Assembly: GCA_016508695.1 (NCBI GenBank)
Contig: VNKQ01000003.1
Span: forward strand, 248,001 to 312,000
Direction: 5' to 3'
Length of the DNA stretch: 64,000 nucleotides
Source of the DNA: Hyphodiscus hymeniophilus
Lineage: Eukaryota > Ascomycota > Leotiomycetes > Helotiales > Hyphodiscaceae
The position numbers and the translations under genes were made by a program. Below the pieces are notes generated by a model. That model worked only from the letters and a program-made list of their open reading frames with translations, searched no databases and was not told where the DNA came from. Below are positions 1-9,476 of this stretch, one piece after another (the stretch's first letter is position 1; each line of letters begins with the position of its first letter).

Positions 1-37
1 CCTCGTAGGGGTGGTCAGGGAGGTTGCCGAAAGCTGG

Positions 38-49
38 TGTATATATACC
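38..49 (+). promoter_or_regulatory. TATA-like box of the amidase gene
   Basis: An alternating TATATATA stretch lies about 80 bases upstream of the amidase start codon, a normal distance for a fungal TATA box with a short leader. It is inferred from sequence and position only. Confidence 0.45.
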
Positions 50-127
50 TCATGAATAGCAACCAAGAGAATGACGTCCTTTAAATCTGTGTTGTAACAC
101 TTCATCTCTGCCATCATTCATACCAAA

Positions 128-1784
128 ATGGCTACAATAGACGACGTTCACGCCATGGCGGCAAAGGTGGGTGTATCCGTAGCTGAATCCGAAGCAGAAG
201 CATATCATACCATGCTCGCTACGGCTGATGCAGCATTCTCCCGTCTCCTCGCCATGCCAGATTACCACCTCCCCGTGGACAAAGCAACTTATCCTCGGAC
301 ATCTATCCACAAACCCACAGTCGAAGAGAACGTCCTCGGCGTAGCCTGGTCTCATACGTTCTCTGCGAAGTCCATAAACAGGTCCGGCCTCCTCGCCGGC
401 AAGACCCTCTGCCTGAAAGACAACATCTGCGTAGCCGGCGTCCCGCAAGTGAACGGCACAGAGATGCTGTCTCCATGGATTCCCGTTTCCGATGCCACCG
501 TTGTGAGCAGGATCATGGCAGCGGGAGGAGAAATCATCGGGACTGCGACTTGTGAGAATATGTCTTATTCGGCATCTTCGAACACTAGCTCGACTGGAGC
601 AGTCCATAATCCTTACGCTAAAGGCTATTCGGCTGGTGGATCAAGTTCCGGTGTTGGGGCGTTGGTGGGAAGTCCGGAGAGTTTGGTGGATATGGGGATT
701 GGAGTTGACCAAGGTGGTTCGGTTCGGATTCCGGCCGCAATGAGTGGTGCGGTTGGTTTGAAGGCAACACATGGCTTGGTGCCGTATACAGGTATTGTGT
801 CTTCGGAGGCAGTCATGGATCATCCTGGACCGATTTGCAAGAATGTTATGGATGTGGCGATCCTGCTGGAGGTTATTGCCGGTAGGGATGGCTTGGATGA
901 TCGAGCTGTTGGAGCGCAAAGACATGGAGAGATTAAATACTCGTCGAATCTGCAAATTTGGTTGGACGAGTCGTTGAAGACAAACGGCGGCTTAGGCCAA
1001 TTGTTGAAAGGTAACAGGATTGCAATAATAAAGGAGGGAATGGATGAGGCAAGTGTCCACCCTGAGATGAAGAGCAAGGTCTATGAGTCTGCCTACAAAT
1101 TAAGAGAACTAGGTGCTGAGGTTGAGGAAATCTCCATGCCGGCGCATTCAACTGCAAGGGATATCTGGATGGGCATTAGAAGACTCGGTGGATCGATTGC
1201 ACTGAGTGGAAAAGCGACTGGGAGGAGGCAATTCACACTGACTCCGTTCCTGGACAAGCTACTGCCCATGACACAAGACACATGGGAAAAGACTCCGCCG
1301 GCCGTCAAAAGTACAATTATCAACGGGGGATATGCATTGGATAAGTATCCGACTCTATATCACAAATGTCTGAATTTGGCAGTGCAATGTAAGTATACTT
1401 TGGACTATGTTCACTGGAACTTTCGCAGACTGATCATTTGCAGTATCCAGAGAGTATGAAGCTCTCCTCTCTACATACGACGTCCTCATCACTCCGGCGT
1501 TGTCAAGTACTGCCCCAAAACTTGTAGATCCCGAAGCAGGAATCATGGCTCAGTGGAAAGCTGAACAGGGAATTTCAGTCAACACTTCGCAATTCAATTT
1601 GGTGGGATTTCCTGCGATGGCACTTCCCATTGGCTTTCTGCCTGATTTGAGCGGAGCCGATCCTAGTGTTAGGCTGCCCGTGAGCATGCAGATCATTGGT
1701 CCTTTGCATGGAGAAGAGCGTATCTTGAAGGTTGGATATGCGTTTGAGAAGATGTTTGACTGGAGGAACAGTGAAAGAAGATGA
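128..1784 (+). CDS. Amidase signature family hydrolase
   Basis: Probable amidase that hydrolyses a carboxamide to acid and ammonia; the substrate cannot be told from sequence. Exons are 128-1388 and 1444-1784, with one 55-base intron (GTAAGT donor, TTGCAG acceptor) that restores the frame and yields about 533 residues. The amidase signature is clear: a Lys in LCLKDNI (about residue 98), the Gly/Ser-rich GGSSSGVGALVG and then DQGGSVRIPAA, which supply the Lys-cisSer-Ser catalytic triad of this family. GLKATHGLVPYTG follows, as usual. There is no signal peptide, so it is likely cytosolic. The C-terminal exon contains DVLITPAL, typical of the end of the amidase fold. The start at 128 is the first ATG after a TATA-like box. 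Length is normal for fungal amidases. No neighbour suggests a pathway. Confidence 0.9.
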
Positions 1785-2331
1785 TGAGAATAAAACAGTG
1801 TAGTGCGGGCATACTTGCCTGCAAGATGAAACACCGAATATAATTAGCTGAATCCTATGTAGATTCCAGAACGTTGCGATTGCTCGAAGAACAAGATGAG
1901 GACAAAGCAGGAGAAGGGCCGTGACGAGGGTACACAGAAGACTTCTGTCGTGGGCGGAAGATATCTCTATACGCGGGAAGTCTCTTCATGGACGGCCTTC
2001 AATTTTGCATATATTGGATTGTTGGGCCTTACGTACCTTGATCTCTCCGTCCACCCCTCTTTATGTGTCGGCCTTGCGACAGATGTTGCATGCGTGGGAA
2101 ACCGAGCGTGACTTTGATTCGAGGCTCTGCAGAATGATAAGCTGCCACCCCAGCAAATTGAACAATGTGACATACAAATATAGCCATATTTCACACGCCG
2201 ACATGTCTCTCAAGTAGACACATCGGCCAAAGAAACGACCTTAACTTTTTGTTTCCTCTCTCGTTTTGTTTCCTCTCTCGCTCCATGATATCCCATCGTA
2301 CAAGCAGCCGCCCATTATCTGACCCAACATT
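1785..2331. other. Intergenic region between convergent amidase and Y14 genes
   Basis: The region holds the 3' flanks of two converging genes. Short open frames at 1896-2217 lack splice logic and any recognisable family, and I see no repeat or RNA gene. Confidence 0.5.
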
Positions 2332-2880
2332 TCACTCAATATCATCTTTAGCACCTGGACTGCGGCTCCTCGTTCTGGCTCTTGCCTTTGGCGGCGCCCG
2401 ATTTCCTCGACCCTTTGGGGGTGGGCGAACAAAGGCGAAATCCACCTCGATTGTCTGATCTAATAACTTCGTATTATGCGCCCCATCAATCGCAGCTCGT
2501 GCCTCATCCAATGTAGGATATTCGATCAGCGCATAGCCCTATATGTACAGTTTCTGTCAGCCATGTACTTTTGTCCAAGCCTCGGGGCCTCCTAAAGGCG
2601 ATTCCTGTTGAAATAGCCCTGTGGTAGCGCTTGCCTTGACATAACCAGTCCGACGATCCAAATTCAGATGCAGGTTCTTGATCTCTCCGTAATCAGCAAA
2701 GCGATCATTGAGATCCTCCTCGCTGGCCTCCTCGTGGACGTTGGTGACGATGATGATCCAGCCCTCGATGGAACGCACAGCGGTCGCATTCGAGTGAGTT
2801 GTCATGCTACTGTTCTTGGGGTCCTGCTTGGTACCATCAGGGGAGAGAGGCGCATCGACGTCCATTTCCGTATCTGCCAT
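2332..2880 (-). CDS. Exon junction complex RNA-binding protein Y14 (RBM8A homolog)
   Basis: Small RRM protein of about 150 residues, matching Y14, the Magoh partner in the exon junction complex that marks spliced mRNA in the nucleus. Exon 1 (2880-2635) carries an acidic N-terminus, then EGWIIIVTNVHEEASEEDL and RTGYVK. Exon 2 (2538-2332) continues GYALIEYPTLDEA and QTIEVDFAFVRPPPKG, ending in an Arg/Ser-rich tail. The join runs RTGYVK-GYALIEY, exactly the conserved RNP1 region. The 96-base intron therefore begins with GC (AAG followed by GCAAGC) and ends TATAG, a GC-AG intron. An alternative GT two codons upstream would delete the conserved Val-Lys. The start is the ATG at 2880; the longer open frame begins with GTG. 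Confidence 0.93.
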
Positions 2881-3579
2881 GATTGCGGTCACAGGGATAC
2901 GACGATCTAATGTTTTTTGAGGTGGTGGTTGTTTGGTGGTGAGGCTGTTTGTTGACCGTGCCGTGCATGAAATTTAGCGGTTTCGCGAGCAAAGTTTCGA
3001 GGCCGAGATTCTCACCACCCTCTCTACGTCGTGATAGGTTTAATCACTTCATTTGATATGAATCCTCGAACTACCATGCCCAGAAGCTCCGAGTGGAATA
3101 CATTTACGCAAGTCTCTCCCTTTCTGGTACAAGATTGCCCAGCATTTCAACCACCTTGTTCCCTGGCCTGAAAGTACTTCCGTACAGGTTACTGGAGTAT
3201 GATCAAAACACCTCACCAATCAGTCAGTCGTGGAGTGCTCACACATACTGGCCAAAGGCATGCTGAAGGCGAGGCTGGTATGCAGGAAGTAGCTTTCAGC
3301 TATTCAGCTTGCCACGGCACTGCATTCACTACAAGTTGACGTGAGCAATGCATCTCAACTGGCATCTACCTGCAAAGAGACAATGACAATTCTGGAGTCT
3401 TGGTTTATGCACCAGTGTGCACTTACCGCAAGCTACCGTGGGTACACATGCTAGAGGTTGACTATCAAAGGCAAACTCCGAGTCTGACTACAATAGCAAC
3501 AACGTGCTTCTTTGTTGCCTACAAGGTCTGGACCACACCGGATCCGATGGTCTTGTAGTCAGTAGAACCCTTCGATCAC
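2881..3579. other. Intergenic region between divergent Y14 and monooxygenase genes
   Basis: About 700 bases holding the Y14 promoter on the left and the distal monooxygenase promoter on the right. No open frame, repeat or RNA gene could be supported. Confidence 0.5.
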
Positions 3580-3590
3580 TTTAAATTAAA
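3580..3590 (+). promoter_or_regulatory. AT-rich TATA-like element of the monooxygenase gene
   Basis: TTTAAATTAAA lies 25 bases before an ATG at 3605 and about 130 bases before the ATG at 3719. If it is the TATA box, transcription would begin near or after 3605, which favours translation from 3719. Confidence 0.35.
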
Positions 3591-3718
3591 TCTATTGTTT
3601 CTACATGACTGTGACTCTCGAGAAGAATCCAAACCTCTCTTACTTGCTTCTTTCTCTTCTTGTTCTCTACACACTCACGTCGCAGCATCTTCTCTCTTTT
3701 GCTTTCGTTACAGACTAC

Positions 3719-5717
3719 ATGGATTCAAACGCGGCCCCAGAACATCACCGAGTCTTGGTTGTAGGTGCTGGCATCAATGGACTCATCATCGCAAAAACAT
3801 ATCTGGAAATCGATCCCTCGGTGGATGTTTTAATAATTGATTGTGAGCCATCGCTTGGAGGGGTTTGGTCAAAAGACCGAATATACCCTGGCCTCTGTTA
3901 TGAAGCCCCAACACCGCTTCTGGACTTCTCGGATATGACAATGGCTGAGGAGTTTGGCATGGAAGATTGGACTGATATTCCTGGCGATCGGGTCAACGAG
4001 CATTTGGTATGCCTCTCAAATTTGGAATTTATGCCAATTAGCTCACCAGCGCAGGTCCGATATGCAACGAAATTCGATTTGATCAAACGTTGTCGGTTCA
4101 ACGTCATGGTTCAGAACATTGAAAGAGAAGGTCTTGGATGGAAGGTCATTGTACGGTCAATCGCTAGTGGCTGCCCTTGGACAGCCAGCAATGAATCTCC
4201 TCTTCAAGGTTTAACTTGCGACAAACTGATCTTGGCCACCGGTTGCACATCTCAGCCTGAGAAGCCTAACATCGATCTGAGCTCCTTTGATGGGTTCAAT
4301 CTTCACTCTTCTGAGATGGGAAGGAGATATACCGAACTCACCGCCGACTCAGTGCAACATGTGACAGTCGTGGGCGGACATAAATCTGCTCTGGAAGCTG
4401 TAGGAACTGCTGCACAGGCCGGCAAGAAGGTTGAATGGATCATGAGAGTCAAAGGAGGTGGTCCCACTTGGATGTTTCCGTCTAGAGGTCCCGATGGATC
4501 ATCACTGCAAAAGTTATCTACGCTTCGCGTACTCAGCGTCATCGGCTTGAGTGTCTATGATTATGGGAGCCGATTGAACCGATTCTTGCATAGTGGACAA
4601 TGGTGGCTTGGAACTTATTTGACGGCTTGGTTTTGGGCTTATATGACGAAGTCATTGAAAGGCGATAAGTACACAAAAAGCGAAACCGGTCGCAAGTTAG
4701 AGCCTAGTCTGGATAGGTGAGTCACATCCAACTTTCCATTGCCAACCTCTGCTCAGTTGGGCTATTCCGTTGAGATGAAGATCGCTGAAAGGGCTCACTC
4801 TGTATAGCACGTTCTGGTGTGTTCCTGGAGGCACGATCACGCAGGAGAGGGACTTGGAAACACTCCGTCTGGTAGATGAGGAGAAACTCATCAGAATCAA
4901 TCGAGCACATATAGTATCAGCCCAAGGTCGTTCAGTTACATTCGACACTGGCATCACCATCGAGACTGATGGGATCGTATGGTGTACTGGATGGGGTCTC
5001 TCAAATAATCCCTTGGTCACCGCGAGCCTCGCAAATGAGCTTGGTCTCCCTATGCAACAGTGTCAAGTTTCTACTAGCGAAAAGGAGTATTGGGAAGCTT
5101 TGGAGACTGAGGCTGGCGACCGCCTACTGGATTTATACAAGGTGCTGAGAGAACCACCTGAAAATGCGGTGCCGAATGCATTGACAATCACCCCATATAG
5201 ACTTTTTCGCCAAATTATTCCCCCTAAGCTCGCTGCTCGTGGAGACAACTCTGTCGTTCTTATCGGCAATTATAGCAACGGGCCAGTCCAGCTAACCGGA
5301 GAGATTGTCTCACTTTTTGCCGTGGCCTATCTCGAGGATATGTTACCGCCTGCAACTACGGCTCTCCTGCGGAATACTGAAGCCATGCACAAAGACATCG
5401 CAATGATTGATGCTTTTCGACGCAAACGATATCTGGGGTTTACGCCATACCGTGTGGCAGTCTTGGAATGGACGGAGCATGTCGACCGATTGATGGCGGA
5501 CTTGGGCTTGAGAGCTGATCGGAAGAGACTCCACACGCCAGGTGGCTGGAAGGGATGGTTTGGTCTGAAGGCTTGGTATCGAGAATGGTTTGAAGGATAC
5601 TTCGGTAGTGATTATAATGGTATCGTACAAGAGTTCTTGTTGGGTGTAGAGCAAAGACGGGATATAGGATGTGGCAAGGCCAATGCGACAAGTGTCGATG
5701 AGTTCAAAAATGCTTAG
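3719..5717 (+). CDS. Flavin-dependent monooxygenase (class B, FMO-like)
   Basis: FAD- and NADPH-dependent monooxygenase of about 635 residues; the substrate is unknown. Exons are 3719-4716 and 4808-5717, with a 91-base GT-AG intron (GTGAGT, TATAG) that keeps the frame (GAT-AGC-ACG). The N-terminal FAD motif is VVGAGINGL, followed by GGVWSKDRIYPGLCYEAP. FDGFNLHSSEM fits the FMO fingerprint F-x-G-x3-H, LATGCTSQPEKP is the ATG motif, and VVGGHKSALEA is the NADPH-binding glycine motif. The frame is open up to an ATG at 3605, which would add a hydrophobic N-terminal segment resembling a membrane anchor. The TATA-like position favours 3719, but a membrane-anchored form is possible. The C-terminal region is longer than in minimal FMOs. 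Confidence 0.85.
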
Positions 5718-6118
5718 AAAAGTCTTCTCTATTCTATCTCTGGATGGACTACCGTTTGGTACAAATCAAACTAGCCTTAGGACTTTTTCAATATCTTACA
5801 ATGTCTTTCTCGCAATGTCTTGTCGCTATACTCAATTCGACTCCATCCTCAACTGTGTTGCAATGTGTCTGTCATAATCTCGAATTGATGCTATGATAAC
5901 CCAACTCATACCATTTTAGGCTTTCCCAAGCCGTTTCGGTCAATTCTACGTACTACGTCCCCTTATTCGCGCCTTGACAAGCATGTATCCGAGTGGGTTT
6001 TGGGAGGTAAAAGTTAGTCGCAAAGTCGAATAACAGCCTCTTATTTACTGACCACAGAAGCAGAAGGGGGACGGTGAAGAAAGAAAAATCAAGAAAAAAA
6101 AATCAAGAAAAAAAAATC
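5718..6118. other. Intergenic region with A-runs downstream of the monooxygenase
   Basis: No gene seen. Two nine-A runs at 6094-6102 and 6108-6116 separated by TCAAG form a short repeat and read as T-runs behind the minus-strand tRNA gene. Confidence 0.5.
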
Positions 6119-6124
6119 AAAAAA
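6119..6124 (-). terminator. Pol III-type T6 terminator of the tRNA-Leu gene
   Basis: On the minus strand six consecutive T residues begin 5 bases after the tRNA 3' end, followed by two T9 runs. A run of T on the coding strand is the standard RNA polymerase III terminator, which argues that the tRNA locus is organised as a Pol III gene. Confidence 0.7.
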
Positions 6125-6128
6125 TAAT

Positions 6129-6296
6129 GATGACGATGGGATTCGACTTTAATAATATTAGTTTTTGTTAAAGAGTGATGAATAGAATAATTAAACTCAC
6201 ACCCATGCTCTTTCGAACCAGTAGACTATCTCAAGATGCCTGAATATTTCAAGTTGATGCCTGAAACTGGCGCCATAACCGCTCGGCCACGTCACC
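6129..6296 (-). tRNA. tRNA-Leu(CAG) with a canonical intron and a second, spliceosomal-type insert in the T loop
   Basis: Read on the minus strand. The acceptor stem GGTGACG (6296-6290) pairs with CGTCATC (6135-6129), all seven pairs including one G-T, and is followed by A, the leucine discriminator. The D arm holds a perfect A box, TGGCCGAGCGG. The anticodon stem CCAGT (6270-6266) pairs with ACTGG (6222-6218) around anticodon CAG at 6263-6261. A 36-base intron (6259-6224) follows position 37, the normal fungal site, and contains CTTGAA, which can pair with the anticodon loop TTCAGG. The variable arm is TTC-GAAA-GAG plus C. The T stem ATGGG (6206-6202) pairs with CCCAT (6140-6136), but the T loop is split by 54 bases (6200-6147) starting GTGAGT, containing CTAAT 11 bases before the end, and ending AAAG. 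Removing exactly GT...AG restores TTCGAAT. Alternatively this is a recently disrupted pseudogene. Confidence 0.8.
6213..6219 (-). promoter_or_regulatory. Possible substitute B box in the tRNA variable arm
   Basis: GGTTCGA spans the end of the anticodon stem and the variable arm on the minus strand. It equals the core of the Pol III B box (GGTTCGANNCC), lacking only the final CC. The normal B box in the T arm is interrupted by the 54-base insert, so this copy could recruit TFIIIC instead. This is inferred from sequence only. Confidence 0.4.
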
Positions 6297-7104
6297 TTTG
6301 AACAATCAAAGTTTGAATTCGTAATTGAAAAAATCTCTTATTTGAATAATTACGAGTAAAAGCTACCGTGCCGGTACTGACCGCTTCGCTATACCAAAAG
6401 CGGTATCGCTTCTAAACCGCGCACGGGTGAAGGCGGCATTGTGGAGTCTCAACTTGTCTAACTCTCCTCTCACGGCAGTATTGAACTACAACAACCACTA
6501 CAAAAACATGAGTCTTGTCATCACCCGAGAACCGCCACATAGAGGCATCCTAATATCTGCGACCTTGCGTTCTAGATGAATGAAGGCGCATTGCTCAATA
6601 GCTAATGCAAGTGGCAGTTTGCGCCCCTTGAACTCATTCATCAATGGCTTCACGATCCATTCCTACTCTCCTCTGGGGAATTCCTCGCTGCTTCTCTTTT
6701 CGATTAAGCAGCTTCTACGCAAACAACTTATGTTATTCTACTCGATTTTGGGTTTGATAAGCTTCAACTCAATTGAGTCGCTGCGAAGTCGCTGGCTGAC
6801 TCAATCGAGCACGAATTTAGCACACATGTTGAATCCAACCGAAAAGATCTCTAGCGCTGAGTGGCCCATCTCAAAGTTTGGCGATGTTGGGACTGTGAAT
6901 CCCACACTGTCTATTAATTGACAATGTGCAGGAGATAGGTTGGAAGAAAGACATCTTCGTTTATTTGTGTTGTTTTGTGTCTACGAGACCCGCCTCCACT
7001 ATGTATGCCTTCCTGGATCATCAGACCTACCCAAACCACTTTTAAAGATCCCACATTCCTTCCTGAAAACCAAAATCGATCATTTCATAGCTACTATCAA
7101 CCCC
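6297..7104. other. Intergenic region between the tRNA and the secreted-protein gene
   Basis: The open frame at 6580-6921 has no recognisable family or splice context, and the frame at 6940-7449 is the antisense shadow of the secreted protein. No repeat or RNA gene seen. Confidence 0.45.
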
Positions 7105-7497
7105 TCAAACACCAAGTGCAGCATTCCAAGCAGCGGCAGTTGTGGCGTCTTTTGTTCCCAATGCCGCAATCGTCGCCTTCGCCGCCAGACAGGCTACCTC
7201 CCCGGGAGAGTCTTTTGTCAGACCGCAGTCGTTGATCAGGTTGTTGCAGATAGCATTGGTGATGATGTTGGGATTCAAGGCATCCCCTTGCCCAGCTGCG
7301 ACGGTCGGGTCAGTTGGCAAGAAGGTTCCCTCCGTTGCCTTTCGACCAGGTCGCCCAAATTGGAAGTCCATGGCGGGGGAGCAGGAACCGAAATCCGTTG
7401 TTGCGGCTGTTGCGTTTGCGCGAGGGTAAATCGGGATAGATGCCGCTGAAGCAGTGGCTGCGGCAAGAAATGCGACGAGGAGAGTCTTGGTCTGCAT
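7105..7497 (-). CDS. Small secreted protein with four cysteines
   Basis: A 130-residue single-exon protein starting at the ATG at 7497. A classical signal peptide (MQTKTLLVAFLAAATASAAS) suggests secretion. The mature part is Ala/Thr-rich with four Cys, in GSCSPAMDF, AICNNLINDC and VACLAAKA, enough for two disulfides, and a Gly/Arg FGRPGRK segment. The open frame extends upstream to 7683, but that part reads as leader. A TATA-like CTTATATC (7696-7703) lies on the upstream side. I recall similar small secreted proteins in other filamentous ascomycetes but know no function. Size and cysteines would fit an effector-like or wall-associated protein; that is inference. Confidence 0.75.
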   Translation of the reverse strand: MQTKTLLVAFLAAATASAASIPIYPRANATAATTDFGSCSPAMDFQFGRPGRKATEGTFLPTDPTVAAGQGDALNPNIITNAICNNLINDCGLTKDSPGEVACLAAKATIAALGTKDATTAAAWNAALGV

Positions 7498-9338
7498 TTT
7501 GATGGTTGAAGTTTTGTTGTTTGAAAAAGGGCTGGGAATTGTCGAAATTGGAAGATTGTAAAGACGGGCTAGCCGGTCTGGAAAATTATATGCAAGAATG
7601 TAGAAGTTCACAGAACTTTGGTAACGATTGTTGGTGAGAGTGGACTGAAGTGAAGGTGGATGGGGTGAGAAGAAGTCAGGCACTGCATCAACATACTTAT
7701 ATCAACTTTGACAAGTCGAAGTTTGGTAAGCATGAATACAGACGAAACGCCTGACAGCCAAGAGTGGGAGATCATACCTAGCATTGGTCCGAAAGACTGA
7801 CATGAGACGCTCCTGAGGATAAAATGCTCGTGCCGCTGGCAGTTCGGACGAGTGTCACAAATATTGCCCCCATATGGAACCCGGTCGGCGGACGCATTGC
7901 TGTGATCTAGTTAAGCGAAGCGCTCTGAGACCCTGTTGGGATGAACAAAATGATATCATGGGTCGAAATCTTCTCATTATGAATAGGTTCGTCTTATAAT
8001 ATTAGATTCGAAATGAAACTCACAATGCTGCCAGAGCGGTTAATTCCTCATGGCGGGTTGTTGGTCGAATTCGAATTTATCCGGGGCTGGTGGCACTGGG
8101 CTCGTGAGGCTCCCGGCTTCTTGACGTCTCACAGTCTCATTCCCTCTGAATCATCATCGAGTTCATTTGTCTGTCTGATTGCTCAATTGATGAATGTTAC
8201 CTCTTTTGTGGATCAAGTCTTTTGGGGAGATGGATAACATATACGAAGTTGTCCCATCTTTGCGCCAAATCAGGTGCATGCACTCTCAAGGCAGCAGACC
8301 AGGGCAACCTGGTGACCATGCATGTTCTTGTACAGTACATCGAGGGTGCCGATTGTCCCCGGAATTTATCTTCAGCCATGAACAGGTTTCCATACGGCTC
8401 AAAAGAATCGCTCTCTACGGTTTGCATAATGAAGTTTTTGAAGGAAATGTATCAAACCCTCAAGCGGGACAGAGTGAAGCCACCCTGAAGTCTAGTCCAA
8501 TAAATATTTCTCTGAAGTTGAACCACAGGCATATCTGTCAGCAATCTATTTTATCTGCCTTTATCTTGCCAGATAGCGAACAAGATGTTACTACTCAATC
8601 GAGGTATTGCGATGTTCCTAAGCAAGTATTTGCGAAGCCTGAGGCTAATCCCCCAGCGTGCTCTACCACTCAAAAATTTGGCACAATACGTCCTGGCATT
8701 GCCATCGCTTCGTTTATACCGCCTTATCATTTAACATCTATTCGCGCTGCCTGTATCTAGAACCGAGAGGTTCATTCAAATGACTAAGAGCCATAATGAA
8801 GCAAAGGGTGGATAAGTTATGATCATTCTGCGAAAACCATCAAGTCAGGTGACGATAGTCCTTCGATCATCGACACAGAGGGCAGTGAATAGCTCTTGCC
8901 ATTCACAAGATACATCTAGCCATATCAAGTGGAACTATCTTGGCGAGAATGGACGAAAACGCTGCTTTGCTTTGCAAATTAGCAGGATACCAACCAACCA
9001 CCCACAAGAAACCACAAGCGTGGCAAATCAAGTCTAGTTTCTTTCAGTGTAGTTGAGCACCGGAAAGCCACCGAGTGGTATTAAAAATAAACAATATGCC
9101 TGGGGTATCACATTTCCAGAGAGGGGCTGGATGGTCAAACAATGCTAACCAATCCATACTTTGTCGTTGAAAATAATCTCACTACCTCCCACTGGGGACA
9201 GAGACGCCAGCAAGTCTCTGCTTACGCGTCGCATTCAATCTCCGCACGGCAGTAAGGCTGTACTTCCCATATGGTGGGCGGAAAGCCGAATTGCGGCTTT
9301 CGCAGTTCGGCTCCCTGCCGATCAATCCAAGCTGAATG
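7498..9338. other. Intergenic region of about 1.8 kb
   Basis: Several overlapping open frames lie between 8013 and 8760, but none has convincing splice sites, a signal peptide or a recognised domain. One frame near 8260-8400 faintly resembles an ankyrin-like segment and could be a gene relic. Nothing else could be supported. Confidence 0.4.
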
Positions 9339-9346
9339 TATATAAG
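9339..9346 (+). promoter_or_regulatory. TATA box of the FAD-linked oxidase gene
   Basis: TATATAAG lies 130 bases upstream of the oxidase ATG at 9477. It indicates that the in-frame ORF extension starting at 9336 is promoter or leader rather than protein. Confidence 0.5.
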
Positions 9347-9476
9347 ACTTGTGAAATTCACGCCTGATGCTACATGCACTGCTCTAATCCCAACTCAAAC
9401 ACTTGCAAATTCTCTAAGCTTAGTTTCATTGAAGCCAGGAGATCATTTACTTTATTTTCCAGTTTCAACAATCGCC

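Noticed and set aside
8194..8760. 188-codon plus-strand open frame
   Set aside because: No domain, no promoter or splice context, and competing frames overlap; a faint ankyrin-like stretch in another frame is too short to call.
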